Assembly (NCBI RefSeq): GCF_019218285.1
Contig: NZ_JAHUZG010000001.1
Span: 124,001 to 188,000 of the forward strand
Source of the DNA: Antarctobacter sediminis
GTDB taxonomy: Bacteria; Pseudomonadota; Alphaproteobacteria; Rhodobacterales; Rhodobacteraceae
Length of the DNA stretch: 64,000 nt
Direction: 5' to 3'
This document shows, in pieces, positions 28,768 through 37,846 of the stretch. Positions within the stretch are counted from its first letter, which is position 1. Each line of letters opens with the position of its first letter. The notes under the pieces were generated by a model. That model saw nothing but the letters and a program-made list of their open reading frames with translations, was not told the DNA's origin and made no database searches. A program made the translations under genes and the position numbers.

Positions 28768-30478
28768 CCGGATTTTTCGCATGATGGGGCGCGGCGAGGG
28801 GGCAACCCTTGCCGCGCTCTGCCTTTTGGCGCTGGTGCTTTTCGGCCTGCCGTTGGGATTGTTGGCCAAGGTTGGTCTGACCGACGGCGGCGTGCCGTCG
28901 TTTGCGCCGCTGATCGAGGCATTGGGCAGCGGTTCGGTTCGGCGCGCGGCGTGGAACAGCCTTGAAAGCTCGGTGGTATCCGGGCTGGCTGCCACCTTGA
29001 TCGGCACCTTTCTGGCATTGGCTGTGGGGCTGACGAACGTCCGGGCCAAAGGGGCGCTGGTCTTTGTGCTGCTTCTGCCGATGATGATCCCGCCGCAGGT
29101 CACCGCCATCGCGTGGGTGCAGGCGTTGGGGCCGTCCAGCGCCGTTCTGACGACGTTGGGGATCGCACCGCCGCCGGGGTCTGCGCACCCACTGTATTCA
29201 CCCTTTGGCGTGATGCTCTTGCTGACGGTCCAGCACGCGCCACTGGTCTTTTTGGTGGTGCTTGCCGCGCTCCGGGGGCTACCGCGAGAGATGATGGAAG
29301 CGGCGCGGATTTCCGGGGCCGGGCCGATGCGCGTCCTGCGGCGTGTGATCCTGCCCCTGCTGGCACCATCGCTATTGGCCGGTTTCATGTTGGCCTTCGT
29401 TTCGGCCTTGGGCAATTTCGGGATACAGGCAATCCTTGGCATTCCGGCGCGTTACACGACCTTGCCGGTGCTGATCTGGCGGCGGCTCAGCAGTTTTGGA
29501 CCCTCGGTTCTGACGGATGTGGCGGTGATCTCGATCCTTCTGGCGCTGGTCGCCCTGTTGGCGATAGCAACGCAAAGCTGGCTGCAAAAACGCACGCGCC
29601 GGGGGTTGATCGGACCGCCACAGCCCTCTTTGCGCATCGCGCTTGGGCCGCTGCGCCCGGTGGTCGAAGCGGGTTTGGCGACCTATGTGGCCGCGACCCT
29701 GCTCTTGCCCTTGGCGGCTTTGGTGGCGACGGCACTGGTGCGAACCTACGGCTTGCCGCTGACGGCGGACACCGTGACGCTGGAAAATTTCGCCGAGGTC
29801 TTGTTCCGTCAGGCTTCGACCTTGCGGGCCTTTGCCAACTCCACACTGACCGCTGGCGCGGCAGCACTGGTGCTGGCGGGGGTGTCGATCGCACTTGCCT
29901 ACTTCCTCGCGCGGCCCGCTGCCGGGCTGCAACGGCGGGCGGGTGGGATTCTGGCGGCGCTGGCGGACGTCAGCTATGCCATTCCGGGGCTGGTGATCTC
30001 GGTTGCTTTCATCCTTGCCTTCATCCGTCCGCTGCCTCTGGTCGGGTTGTCGCTATACAACACGCTGGGGATCATCTTTCTGGCGTATCTCACGGCTTTC
30101 TTGTCGATCTCGCTAAAGCCGGTTGCGGCGGCATACCTTCAACTTGATCCATCGTTGGATGACGCTGCGCGGGTGTCCGGGGCGGGGTTCGGGCGGCGGA
30201 TGTGCCGGATCTTTGCGCCGTTGGTGGCGCCTGCCGCCGGATCGGGGGCGATCCTGATGTTCCTGACCGCCTATAACGAGGTTACGGTTTCCGCGCTGCT
30301 GTGGTCGACGGGGAACGAAACGATCGGAACGGCGATCTTCAACTACGAGGACGGCGGATACACCACGTTGGCGGCGGCGATGTCCTGCGTGACGGTCGTG
30401 GCAACGATCTTGCTGATGGTGTTGCTGGACCGGGCGGGCCGACGATTGCCTCCGGGCGTGGTGCCATGGCGGATCTAG
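28760..30478 (+). CDS. ABC transporter permease, two fused domains (FbpB-like)
   Basis: 572 aa with about 12 membrane segments. It begins at GTG 28760 inside the binding-protein gene. Two binding-protein-dependent transport motifs are present, one in each half: EMMEAARISGAGPMRVLRRV and DDAARVSGAGFGRRMCRI. The fused-permease layout is typical of FbpB/SfuB iron importers. It forms the channel with the binding protein upstream and the ATPase encoded convergently downstream. Confidence 0.87.
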   Translation: MADRIFRMMGRGEGATLAALCLLALVLFGLPLGLLAKVGLTDGGVPSFAPLIEALGSGSVRRAAWNSLESSVVSGLAATLIGTFLALAVGLTNVRAKGALVFVLLLPMMIPPQVTAIAWVQALGPSSAVLTTLGIAPPPGSAHPLYSPFGVMLLLTVQHAPLVFLVVLAALRGLPREMMEAARISGAGPMRVLRRVILPLLAPSLLAGFMLAFVSALGNFGIQAILGIPARYTTLPVLIWRRLSSFGPSVLTDVAVISILLALVALLAIATQSWLQKRTRRGLIGPPQPSLRIALGPLRPVVEAGLATYVAATLLLPLAALVATALVRTYGLPLTADTVTLENFAEVLFRQASTLRAFANSTLTAGAAALVLAGVSIALAYFLARPAAGLQRRAGGILAALADVSYAIPGLVISVAFILAFIRPLPLVGLSLYNTLGIIFLAYLTAFLSISLKPVAAAYLQLDPSLDDAARVSGAGFGRRMCRIFAPLVAPAAGSGAILMFLTAYNEVTVSALLWSTGNETIGTAIFNYEDGGYTTLAAAMSCVTVVATILLMVLLDRAGRRLPPGVVPWRI

Positions 30479-30497
30479 GCCCGTGAGACGGGACGCG

Positions 30498-31508
30498 CTA
30501 ACCGGGTAGAACCCATGCCCCGGTCAGGCTGAGGCTCACCGTTTCGCCGTCGCGCAGCACTTGGGTCGAGGTCAGCGGCAGCGGTTCGGGCAGGCCCTCG
30601 ACACGCGCCTGTGCCTCCCACAGGCCGCCGCGATAAAAGACGGACTCCAGCCGCGCCGGGGTGCCGGGGCCAAGCACCACGTTGCCGGGGCGCAGCACGA
30701 CCCGGGCGGGCCCGTCCGGGGCCGCGACAGGGGCGCTGAGGGGGCCAATCGTTGCGATGCCATTGGTCACTTGCGCGTCCAGTACGGTGGCACGCCCGAT
30801 AAAACGCGCGACCTCTTCGACGGCGGGCCTGTCGTGTATATCCTGCGGCGAGGCGACTTGCAGGAATCGTCCCTGCCACATGACCGCAATCCGGTCGGCC
30901 AGCGCCATGGCCTCGCGCTGGTCATGGGTGATGTACAGCGTGGTCACCCCGGCCTTGCGGTGAAATCCGTGGATCTCGGTTTCCATCCGCCCGCGCAGGT
31001 GAGGATCAAGATTGGCCAGCGGTTCGTCCATCAGAACGGTTCGCGCGCCCCCCGCAAGGCAGCGCGCAAGCGCCACGCGCTGACGCTGACCACCCGAAAG
31101 GGCCGACGGAGTGCGGTCTGCAAAGCGCATCAGGTCCACGGTTTCAAGACTGCGGTCCGCGATCCTTTGCACTTCGGCGCGGCTGGCGGTGCCGCCCTCG
31201 GCGGGAAAGGCCACGTTCTGGCGCACGGTCATATGTGGCCACAGTGCGTAGGATTGGAAAACCACCCCGACCGATCGTTTTTCCGGCGGGACATGCAGAG
31301 CAGGGGCGGAGACGCGCGCGCCGTCCAGCGCGATCTCGCCGCTGTCGACCTGTTCCAGCCCGGCGATCAGCCGAAGCAAGGTGGATTTGCCACAGCCCGA
31401 AGGGCCAAGCACGACAAAGAACTCTTCGTCCTTCAACCGGGCCGAGATGTCCTGCACCACGGGGTGCCCATCGAACCCCTTGCTGACGTGATCCAGATCG
31501 ACTGACAT
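30498..31508 (-). CDS. ABC transporter ATP-binding protein (FbpC/PotA-like)
   Basis: 336 aa. Walker A GPSGCGKSTLLRL, Q-loop VVFQSYALWPH, signature ALSGGQRQRVALARCLAGG, Walker B TVLMDEPLANLDP and switch YITHDQREAMALADR are all intact. A C-terminal TOBE-like domain follows. It is the best candidate for powering the adjacent permease, yet it lies on the other strand with a 19-bp tail-to-tail gap, so the importer is expressed from two promoters. Confidence 0.9.
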   Translation of the reverse strand: MSVDLDHVSKGFDGHPVVQDISARLKDEEFFVVLGPSGCGKSTLLRLIAGLEQVDSGEIALDGARVSAPALHVPPEKRSVGVVFQSYALWPHMTVRQNVAFPAEGGTASRAEVQRIADRSLETVDLMRFADRTPSALSGGQRQRVALARCLAGGARTVLMDEPLANLDPHLRGRMETEIHGFHRKAGVTTLYITHDQREAMALADRIAVMWQGRFLQVASPQDIHDRPAVEEVARFIGRATVLDAQVTNGIATIGPLSAPVAAPDGPARVVLRPGNVVLGPGTPARLESVFYRGGLWEAQARVEGLPEPLPLTSTQVLRDGETVSLSLTGAWVLPG

Positions 31509-31614
31509 GCGGCTGCCCCCTTTGTCCGGGTAGCCGGGTAATCGCTTTGCGCGCGACGGGCAACGGGCGGAAGACCGCGTTACAAAAGCTTCACCAAAGC
31601 TGGGGAGGATATGC

Positions 31615-33072
31615 TTATTTCATGCGGGTCATGCCGATGATGCGCACCCGGGCCGCAGCCCCGGCCAAGGGGCCCGCGTCGCGCAGGATCGCCAGAAGGG
31701 CCAACCGGTCCGCCGGGGTCAGTCGCAGGCCGTCCAGATCCTCTAGCGCGCGGATCAGCGAAGCGGGCAGCGACCGGTACAGCAGGCAGCCCAAAAGGGT
31801 TTCGGCCGGTGGCCCCATCGCGGGCCAATAGATCCGGTTGCCGCCGGGCAGAGGCGGCAGGTCGTCCGGCAGAACAAGGGGCTGTCCGGCGGTCAGGCGC
31901 AGATCGGGGGCGTATTCGGCGGGCAGGATGATGAAGAACTGCCCGGTTTCGTCCAGCGAAAGACAAAGCAGCGCACCGTCGCGGTCGGACATCAGGGACA
32001 GGTGCATCAGGCTGTCTGCGCAATCGGCGGGGACGCGGGCGGGGTCGGTGGCGGTGCAAACCGGATAGGTGCCGGCCCGCCCGCCCGTGGCGGTCATTCC
32101 CAGTTGCGCCCGACCCATCGCGGCAAGGGCGGCGGCCATTCCGTCCAACCCGGTGTCCTGGTTCATGTTGTCGGGATCCAGCAGCGCGCGCAGATGCGCG
32201 GGCATCCGCAGCGAAGACAGGTCCAGCGTGCGGCTGGCCCGCAACGCGCCGTCCTGTGACAGTCGCAGCACCAGTTGAAAGCGGTTGCTGTCGATCAGGC
32301 GGATATAGCCGCCGAGGTAATAGCCGTTTGCCGGGCGCGCGCCTCTCAGTACCCTCGCAGGCGGTGCGTCCCGCAACAACGCGGTGACGGAGTTCGCCGC
32401 ATCCAGCCATGCTTCGACCGCGATATCGGCCAGCGCACGCCCGACGGGCGTTTCCAGCCCCGAGGCTTCATTCACGAAAGCGCCGATGGTGATCTGGTCT
32501 CGGGTTTCGGGCAGCATGTCGAGGAATTGCCGGATCGCGGCACCGATGGCCGCACGGGGATCCCCGCCTGTTTGCCCGGTGACCCCGCCCAGCGGCGCGT
32601 CCGAGGTTTTGACGATGACACGGCCATCCGCCAGATCGACCAAGGTCAGGCGCAGTGTGACCGCGCCGCCGGCAAAGCCCGTTTCTCCGACCAGAACGAA
32701 ATCGGCCTCTTGCCGCAGGGTCGACTGGATCGTCTTCTGCCATGCGGCGGTGCCCTGACGATTCAAGACCAGCGCCAGCGAGGCGCGCAACTCGGCGCTG
32801 CCAGCAAGGATGCGGGGTTTGTCCTGCCAGTCGGCACACATCTCTTGTGCCGCGCGGCTCATGATCGCCTCGATTTCGGGGACGGGCAGCGGCGTCTCCG
32901 CGGCCAGCGGCGGGGCCAGAGCGATGGTGCTGCCCGCGGGCATCTGCCCCTCGGCCGCGTGGCACAGCTGTGCGCCCAACAAGACATCCGCCTGCGCCGC
33001 ACCGCGTTGTGGCAGCACGACAAGCAACGCCAACATGAGCAAGGCAGAAAGGAGGTCGGTCAGGCGCGTCAT
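31615..33072 (-). CDS. Secreted protein with DUF4384-like C-terminus, last gene of caspase cluster
   Basis: 485 aa with signal peptide (ALLMLALLVVLPQRGAAQ). It begins 3 bp after the caspase gene stop, so translation is coupled. The N-terminal half may be a TolB-N/FlgO-like adaptor fold (RQEADFVLVGETGFAGGAVT, LRLTLVDLADGRVIVKTSD). The C-terminal part reads LMHLSLMSDRDGALLCLSLD, then FFIILPAEYAPDLRLTAGQP and LVLPDD, which is the pattern of DUF4384. That family often sits near caspases and regulators of secreted systems. These assignments are by eye. It may deliver or regulate the WD40-caspase product. Confidence 0.65.
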   Translation of the reverse strand: MTRLTDLLSALLMLALLVVLPQRGAAQADVLLGAQLCHAAEGQMPAGSTIALAPPLAAETPLPVPEIEAIMSRAAQEMCADWQDKPRILAGSAELRASLALVLNRQGTAAWQKTIQSTLRQEADFVLVGETGFAGGAVTLRLTLVDLADGRVIVKTSDAPLGGVTGQTGGDPRAAIGAAIRQFLDMLPETRDQITIGAFVNEASGLETPVGRALADIAVEAWLDAANSVTALLRDAPPARVLRGARPANGYYLGGYIRLIDSNRFQLVLRLSQDGALRASRTLDLSSLRMPAHLRALLDPDNMNQDTGLDGMAAALAAMGRAQLGMTATGGRAGTYPVCTATDPARVPADCADSLMHLSLMSDRDGALLCLSLDETGQFFIILPAEYAPDLRLTAGQPLVLPDDLPPLPGGNRIYWPAMGPPAETLLGCLLYRSLPASLIRALEDLDGLRLTPADRLALLAILRDAGPLAGAAARVRIIGMTRMK

Positions 33073-33075
33073 CGG

Positions 33076-34926
33076 TCAGTCTTCCGTCCTGTATTCGGTC
33101 AGGACATTGTCCTGACTGCCCGGCAGCAGACTGGGCGATTGCCGCAGATCCTGCTGGGCCAGCTTTTCGTCGATATGGTCGCGCAGTTCCGACAGGCGGA
33201 TGCGCCCGTCTCCGTCGCTGTCCGCAGCGCCGCGCAGCCCGTCCAGCGTGTAATAGGTAAAGGCGCCGTGTTTCTTGTCGTCCAGCCAATGCGCGAATTG
33301 TGGCGTGCGGAAATCGGTCGCCGTCAGGACCGATACCTTGGCCTTTTCCTGTGGCGGAGCGACGGCCACGCCAAAGGCCCCTGACACGCCCGGCACAAGA
33401 CTGCCTTGGGTGGACAGACCGGAAAAGCAGGCGTCCAGCAGGACAGTGATGCTTTTGACCGGCAGTGTTTCAAGCTGGCGGATCAGCATATCCAACGGGT
33501 AGGCGCCAAATCCGGGTTCCGCGGCGGGCACGTCAACGGGCAGAAGATAGCCGCTGGGCAGGCCTTCCTCGTGAAAGACGGGGACGCCGTGCCCGGAATA
33601 GACCACTACGATTTCATCCACGAAACGCGCGCGGCGCGCCAACCTGCCGTCCGGCACCTCATCGGTGCCGAAATAGCGGGCCATACCAATGGAATTCAGG
33701 TCTTTTTCGACAATGATGTTGTCTTCGGGCACTTGCAGAATGTCGCGGAAATAGGCCGCAAAGGCATCGGCATCGTTGTGGGCATAGGCCACGGGCGGGG
33801 CCTCGGCGTAGGTGCGGTTGCCAATGATGAGAACAAGCATGTCGGGATGGGCGACGGCCACCTTGCGGGCGGGTTTCACGGCCGGTTGCGGCGCAGGTGT
33901 AACCGCTGCAACGGCCGCTGCGGGTTGTTTTTCCTCAGGCGCGGGCCACGGCGGTTCCGGCACCGGCCACAGCCGAACCGTCCCGTCCCAGCTGGCGGTC
34001 AGCACGGTCCGCCCGTCCGGGGCAAAATCCACCGCATCGATCGAGGCCCCGTGACCATCAAGGACGCGCAGTTCCTCTCCGCTGGTGGCGTCCCACAAAT
34101 AGGCCATGCGGTTCCATTCCCCGGTCAGCACCAGCTTGCCGTCCGGGCTGAAGGCAACGGCGCGGATGGCGGCGTCATGGCCGGAAAACCGGCGCAGGAC
34201 CATGCCGGTTTCCGCATCCCACAGGATCGCGGTCTTGTCCCAACTGCCCGTCAGCACGCGCTGGCCCGTGGGGTCGAAGGCAACCGAGAGGATCAGCGCG
34301 CCGTGCCCGTCGAAGCTGCGGATTTCCGCGCCGCTGGCCACATCCCAAAGCCGCGCCGTGCGGTCAGTGCTGCCCGTCAGCAGGCGGCTTCCGTCAGGGC
34401 TGATCGCGAGGGTGGTGATGGCCTCGGCGTGGCCGGTGAACTGCCGCAACTGTGCGCCGCTGCGCAGATCCCAAAGGCGGGCAATACCGTCATTGCCCCC
34501 GGTGATTGCCTGCCGTCCATTCGGGCTATAGGCGGCGGCGGTGAACCTGCCGCCATCCTGTTGCAATTTCAGCAGTTCATTCCCTGTCGACAGATCCCAG
34601 ACCCGCGCCGTGCCGTCCGCGCTGGCCGTCAGTGCGCGGGTGCCATCCGGGCTGAAGGCAACGGCGCTGACCCGGTGGTCATGGCCTTCGAGAATGGCCA
34701 GCCCCCGCTGGCTGGACACTTCCCACAGTTCGGCGGTGAAATCGGCGCTGCCGGTCAGCACCTGCCGACCATCTGGGCTAAAGACCGCGGCGTCAATCGC
34801 GCCCTGATGACCGATCAGCACCGTCGAAGCCTCTTTGTCGGCGCGCGGCGTTTCGGCGGAAAGAGCCCCGGCAAGGACGACACCCAAGCCAAAGGCGATC
34901 CGGGCCAGTGTCGAAATGCGTCTCAT
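33076..34926 (-). CDS. Secreted WD40-caspase-EF-hand protein
   Basis: 616 aa from ATG 34926. Order of parts: signal peptide (IAFGLGVVLAGALSAE); seven WD40 repeats from about residue 35 to 325, each with a GHxxxI...FSPDG...LTGSxDxTAxLW pattern, enough for one full propeller; a Pro/Ala linker; a caspase-like C14 domain starting LVLIIGNRTYAEAPPVAYA with catalytic His446 (VVVYSGHGVP) and Cys500 (LLDACFSGLS); then one EF-hand loop, DSDGDGRIRLSELRDHI. Both catalytic residues are intact. Caspase-fold proteases in bacteria cut after Arg/Lys or Asp; the target here is unknown. The export signal is unusual for a WD40-caspase. Calcium from the periplasm may control it. Confidence 0.85.
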   Translation of the reverse strand: MRRISTLARIAFGLGVVLAGALSAETPRADKEASTVLIGHQGAIDAAVFSPDGRQVLTGSADFTAELWEVSSQRGLAILEGHDHRVSAVAFSPDGTRALTASADGTARVWDLSTGNELLKLQQDGGRFTAAAYSPNGRQAITGGNDGIARLWDLRSGAQLRQFTGHAEAITTLAISPDGSRLLTGSTDRTARLWDVASGAEIRSFDGHGALILSVAFDPTGQRVLTGSWDKTAILWDAETGMVLRRFSGHDAAIRAVAFSPDGKLVLTGEWNRMAYLWDATSGEELRVLDGHGASIDAVDFAPDGRTVLTASWDGTVRLWPVPEPPWPAPEEKQPAAAVAAVTPAPQPAVKPARKVAVAHPDMLVLIIGNRTYAEAPPVAYAHNDADAFAAYFRDILQVPEDNIIVEKDLNSIGMARYFGTDEVPDGRLARRARFVDEIVVVYSGHGVPVFHEEGLPSGYLLPVDVPAAEPGFGAYPLDMLIRQLETLPVKSITVLLDACFSGLSTQGSLVPGVSGAFGVAVAPPQEKAKVSVLTATDFRTPQFAHWLDDKKHGAFTYYTLDGLRGAADSDGDGRIRLSELRDHIDEKLAQQDLRQSPSLLPGSQDNVLTEYRTED

Positions 34927-34953
34927 CTGTGTGCCTCGTCTGAGAAACCCTGT

Positions 34954-34977
34954 CGGGGCCGCCCGTGGACGGCCCCG
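34954..34977 (-). other. Intercistronic hairpin (OmpA-2 / caspase)
   Basis: CGGGGCCG/CGGCCCCG, 8-bp perfect stem, 8-base loop, in the 64-bp gap between two cluster genes. No T-run follows, so it is more likely an RNA-stability element than a terminator. Confidence 0.6.
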
Positions 34978-34990
34978 GTGCCAGCCTTGC

Positions 34991-35680
34991 CTACCAGGTG
35001 ATCGTGATGTTGCCGTCCTTATCCTTTTGCAGCGTGCCGGGCAGGGGTGTTTCGGGTTGCGGCGCGGGAACGATGCTTTCGGCTGGGGGCGGTGTTGTCG
35101 TGGCTGCGGGGGCGGCGGGGGCTGCGGCCTCGGGGCGAGCGGGCAACAGCAGCGTGACCTCGACCCTGCGGTTGATCGCGGCGGTTGGGGTCTGCGGCGT
35201 CTTGAGCCGGGTTTCGCCAAAGCCCACGGCAATCAGGCGCGCCGGGTCGATCGGAAAATTCTGGACAAGGTAACGTGCCACGCTTTCGGCGCGTCGTTCG
35301 GATAGCCATTGATTGTAGGCGTCGTCGCCGCTGACATCGGTGTGACCGGCAATCAGGTAGCGGTGCGGCCGCAGCGCAGAGGAGGCCAGCGCATGGCCAA
35401 GCGCGGCCAGATCCTCGCGCGCGCGCCATGTCAGCTCATAGCTGTCCAGCGCAAAGAAAACCTGAAGGTCGATGCTGTGTTGCGGCACTACCCAGACGGT
35501 GCGATTGCCGATCTGCACCCCGCGAGACGCCTCTTGCGCGGGGGCTGTGCTTTCTTGCTGCATTGGGGCGAGGGCGCTGATGATTTTTTGGATCTCCTCA
35601 GCCTGATCTGCCTGCACCGGCAGGGCGGTCGCCAGCGCAAGACCCAGTCCGGCAAGCCACGTTGGAGCGGTCAGTTTCAT
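34991..35680 (-). CDS. OmpA-family protein 2 of caspase cluster
   Basis: 229 aa with signal peptide ending LPVQAD. A helical EIQKIISALAPMQQ segment precedes an OmpA-like peptidoglycan-binding domain: VFFALDSYELTWRAREDL, YLIAGHTDVSGDDAYNQWLS and ERRAESVARYLV, with the diaminopimelate-binding Asp/Arg pattern. A Pro/Ala-rich tail ends the protein. It lacks a beta-barrel, so it is periplasmic and cell-wall bound. It is paralogous to the gene at 37847, sharing the ALAPM motif and the whole OmpA domain. It lies upstream of the caspase gene. Confidence 0.85.
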   Translation of the reverse strand: MKLTAPTWLAGLGLALATALPVQADQAEEIQKIISALAPMQQESTAPAQEASRGVQIGNRTVWVVPQHSIDLQVFFALDSYELTWRAREDLAALGHALASSALRPHRYLIAGHTDVSGDDAYNQWLSERRAESVARYLVQNFPIDPARLIAVGFGETRLKTPQTPTAAINRRVEVTLLLPARPEAAAPAAPAATTTPPPAESIVPAPQPETPLPGTLQKDKDGNITITW

Positions 35681-35716
35681 GTCTTCTCTCCCTTTGGGTC
35701 TGGGCGCGGGCTGATG

Positions 35717-36673
35717 TCAGTTGCCGCGCAAAAGGTCGTTGATGCCGCCCGAACCAAGCCCGTCGCCACCCGTCGCGGGCGCGCGTTCAACGGGCAGCGC
35801 GGTGCTGGCGGCAGGGGCGGCGGGCGCGGAGGCGGCTGGCGCGCCACCGCCCGTGATCTGGCGCAGCAGTTCCGATTGACCGAGGATCGCGCTCAACCTC
35901 GTGCTCTTGTTAAAGCTGCGATCGTCGTTCGGGGTCATGCCGCCAGAGTGATGCAACGCAACGGGGCGCATCTCGCGGTCGAACAGGATCGAGCCGGAAC
36001 TGCCCGGCTGGGTGTCGCAGCGGTGGCGCAGGATCGGCCCGGCGTCCTGTTCGCGGGTGGCAAAGCAGCGAAAGCGCGTCATGACCTGCGGACGGCCCAG
36101 CGGATGGTGAATGACCGTCAGCGGATCACCGGGATCGACCTCTGTGTTCTGGATCAACAGCGGCAGGATGTCCTGCGGTGTCTCGGTCATGCGCACAAGG
36201 CTGAAGTCCAGCACCGAATGCCAGTCGCTGGGATCAACCGAAAGGCTGTAGCGATGGGTGCCCTTGTCGCCCTGCACGAGGTAGCCGGTCAGGATCGAGG
36301 CGGCCAGCAGCGTGTTCCGCCCGTCCTCGGGGATGCAATGATGGTTGGTCAGCACCCAGCCGCCGGGCAGGATCGCGCCGGTACAGGTGATCAGGTCCCG
36401 GCCGCCGTGATCGTTCTGTTCCAGCAGGTCAACACGGCCGATTGCACTGGCCAACCGGCGGATAGGATCATCAGCGGGCAATTCCCGGATCGGTTCGAAT
36501 GCACCATCCTGCGCCGCGATATAGGCGCTGGCATTGCCGGTGCTTTCCAGAAAGACAAGATCGGTCTTGCCATAGTCATCGGCACTGAAGGTGGCGACCT
36601 GCGCCTGCGCCCCGTTGCCTGCAAGCGTCTGGGCAAAGGCAAGGACCAGCGCGAAACTGAGGAAACGTGTCAT
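35717..36673 (-). CDS. Secreted trypsin-like serine protease
   Basis: 318 aa from ATG 36673 with signal peptide (LALVLAFAQTLAGNGAQA is within the first 24 residues). It has a chymotrypsin-fold catalytic triad: His112 in GGWVLTNHHCIP, Asp156 in SVLDFSLVRM and Ser226 in CDTQPGSSGSILF. Flanking Cys pairs could form disulfides in the periplasm. A Pro/Ala-rich tail follows. It may activate or degrade the caspase or another cluster member. It is third in the operon, 36 bp before the OmpA-2 gene. Confidence 0.85.
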   Translation of the reverse strand: MTRFLSFALVLAFAQTLAGNGAQAQVATFSADDYGKTDLVFLESTGNASAYIAAQDGAFEPIRELPADDPIRRLASAIGRVDLLEQNDHGGRDLITCTGAILPGGWVLTNHHCIPEDGRNTLLAASILTGYLVQGDKGTHRYSLSVDPSDWHSVLDFSLVRMTETPQDILPLLIQNTEVDPGDPLTVIHHPLGRPQVMTRFRCFATREQDAGPILRHRCDTQPGSSGSILFDREMRPVALHHSGGMTPNDDRSFNKSTRLSAILGQSELLRQITGGGAPAASAPAAPAASTALPVERAPATGGDGLGSGGINDLLRGN

Positions 36674-36748
36674 CCTGGGGTCTCTTTGGATTGCAGCGCG
36701 ATGCACGCGCGGAACGCCGTGTGAAAGGGGCCTTGTCCGGGTTTCGGT

Positions 36749-36781
36749 GGGCCGCGCCGGGGGACGTTTCCGGCGCGGCCC
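36749..36781 (-). other. Intercistronic hairpin (unknown / trypsin)
   Basis: GGGCCGCGCCGG and CCGGCGCGGCCC pair perfectly over 12 bp around a 9-base loop in the 124-bp spacer. No U-run follows. It could protect or define the transcript ends of the flanking cistrons. Confidence 0.6.
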
Positions 36782-36797
36782 GGGGGTCACGGGCCTC

Positions 36798-37784
36798 TTA
36801 GCGGTTGCCCATCAGGCCGATCTTCTGGATCTCGAAGCGGTTGCCCGCCATCGCGATCCGGGCCTGGATCCCCATCGCTTCGACCATCAGGCGCAGGTTC
36901 CGGTTCAGGCGCGCCACGTCCGAGCAGGTTTCGTACCAGTAGTCCGCGCTGGTCATGGTCACCCGCACAGGGCGGTGGTGGTCATAGCCTTTGAACCCGG
37001 CAAGGTAGCCTTCGATCAGGGTCATTTCCTGCGGCTGAAAACCGGTGAAGGCCAGCGTGTAGGCGGTGGTCAGACCGGTGCAGCCAGCAGGCGCGGGAAC
37101 GATGGGTTGCGCCACCGGCGGGGTCACGACAACCGGCTGGTTGGGAACCGGCACCGGCTGTTGGCGGGCGGGCGACAGCACGTCCAGCTTGGTGGCCAGC
37201 ACGCGACCGACCTCGGCGCCGATGGTCTTGGCCTCGTTGCCCACATGTTCCAGAACGCAATCCCGGTTGCAGACGCGCGGCAAAGAGGCGACGGGGATCT
37301 CACCGGCTCCGGGGCCGAAATGCACCTCGAAATTGCCGAGGCTCTGCATGGTCTGGGCGTGGATCATGCGGCCCGTCACCCGAATGCGCAGGTCCAGCAC
37401 ATCAGGGATATAGGGGTTCTGATCCGCCGAGGCATAGATCTGGATTGGCAGGATCACGTCGATCGGTACGTTGGGCACGCGCTGGGCAAGGGCGATCAGT
37501 TCGGCATCCGTCCGCCGCACGCGGTTGGGATCGGTAAAGCTCATGATCACGCCGGTCTGGTCATAGACGCGAAAGCCCATGGTCTGCATTTCGGTGATGA
37601 CGGCACGCAGGACACGTTCGAACACGCGCGAATTTCCGGGCACCGTGTCCAGATCGGCGTCTTCGGGCACCGGCAGGATGTTGGGCTGGTCTCCGGCCTG
37701 TACCGGGGCCGGGGTGAGCGACAGCGAAAGTGCCAGCGCGAAGATCGCGAAGGCCGCTGTCAGGGTCTTGGTCACTACGGTCAT
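36798..37784 (-). CDS. Secreted hypothetical protein of caspase cluster
   Basis: 328 aa from ATG 37784 with signal peptide (FAIFALALSLSLTPAPVQAG). The first 190 residues resemble a CsgG/LpoB-type adaptor fold (VFERVLRAVITEMQTMGF, VPIDVILPIQIYAS, DVLDLRIRVTGRMIHAQTMQ), by eye only. A Pro/Val linker (QPVVVTPPVAQPIVPAP) leads to a second domain containing LIEGYLAGFKGYDHHRPVR. No family is certain. It is second in the operon. Confidence 0.65.
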   Translation of the reverse strand: MTVVTKTLTAAFAIFALALSLSLTPAPVQAGDQPNILPVPEDADLDTVPGNSRVFERVLRAVITEMQTMGFRVYDQTGVIMSFTDPNRVRRTDAELIALAQRVPNVPIDVILPIQIYASADQNPYIPDVLDLRIRVTGRMIHAQTMQSLGNFEVHFGPGAGEIPVASLPRVCNRDCVLEHVGNEAKTIGAEVGRVLATKLDVLSPARQQPVPVPNQPVVVTPPVAQPIVPAPAGCTGLTTAYTLAFTGFQPQEMTLIEGYLAGFKGYDHHRPVRVTMTSADYWYETCSDVARLNRNLRLMVEAMGIQARIAMAGNRFEIQKIGLMGNR

Positions 37785-37816
37785 TTGAGACTCCTCCTGA
37801 ATGGGTCGAAATCGAG

Positions 37817-37841
37817 GGGCGGACCTTGGCCGGTCCACGCC
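37817..37841 (-). other. Intercistronic hairpin (OmpA-1 / unknown)
   Basis: GGACC (37821-37825) and GGTCC (37832-37836) pair, extended by outer G/C pairs with a bulge. It lies in the 62-bp gap after the first gene. It is weaker than the other two hairpins in the cluster. Confidence 0.45.
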
Positions 37842-37846
37842 CGGGG

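Noticed and set aside
33406-35001. 531-codon plus-strand frame
   Set aside because: Antisense to the WD40-caspase gene; its periodicity comes from the WD40 repeats on the other strand.
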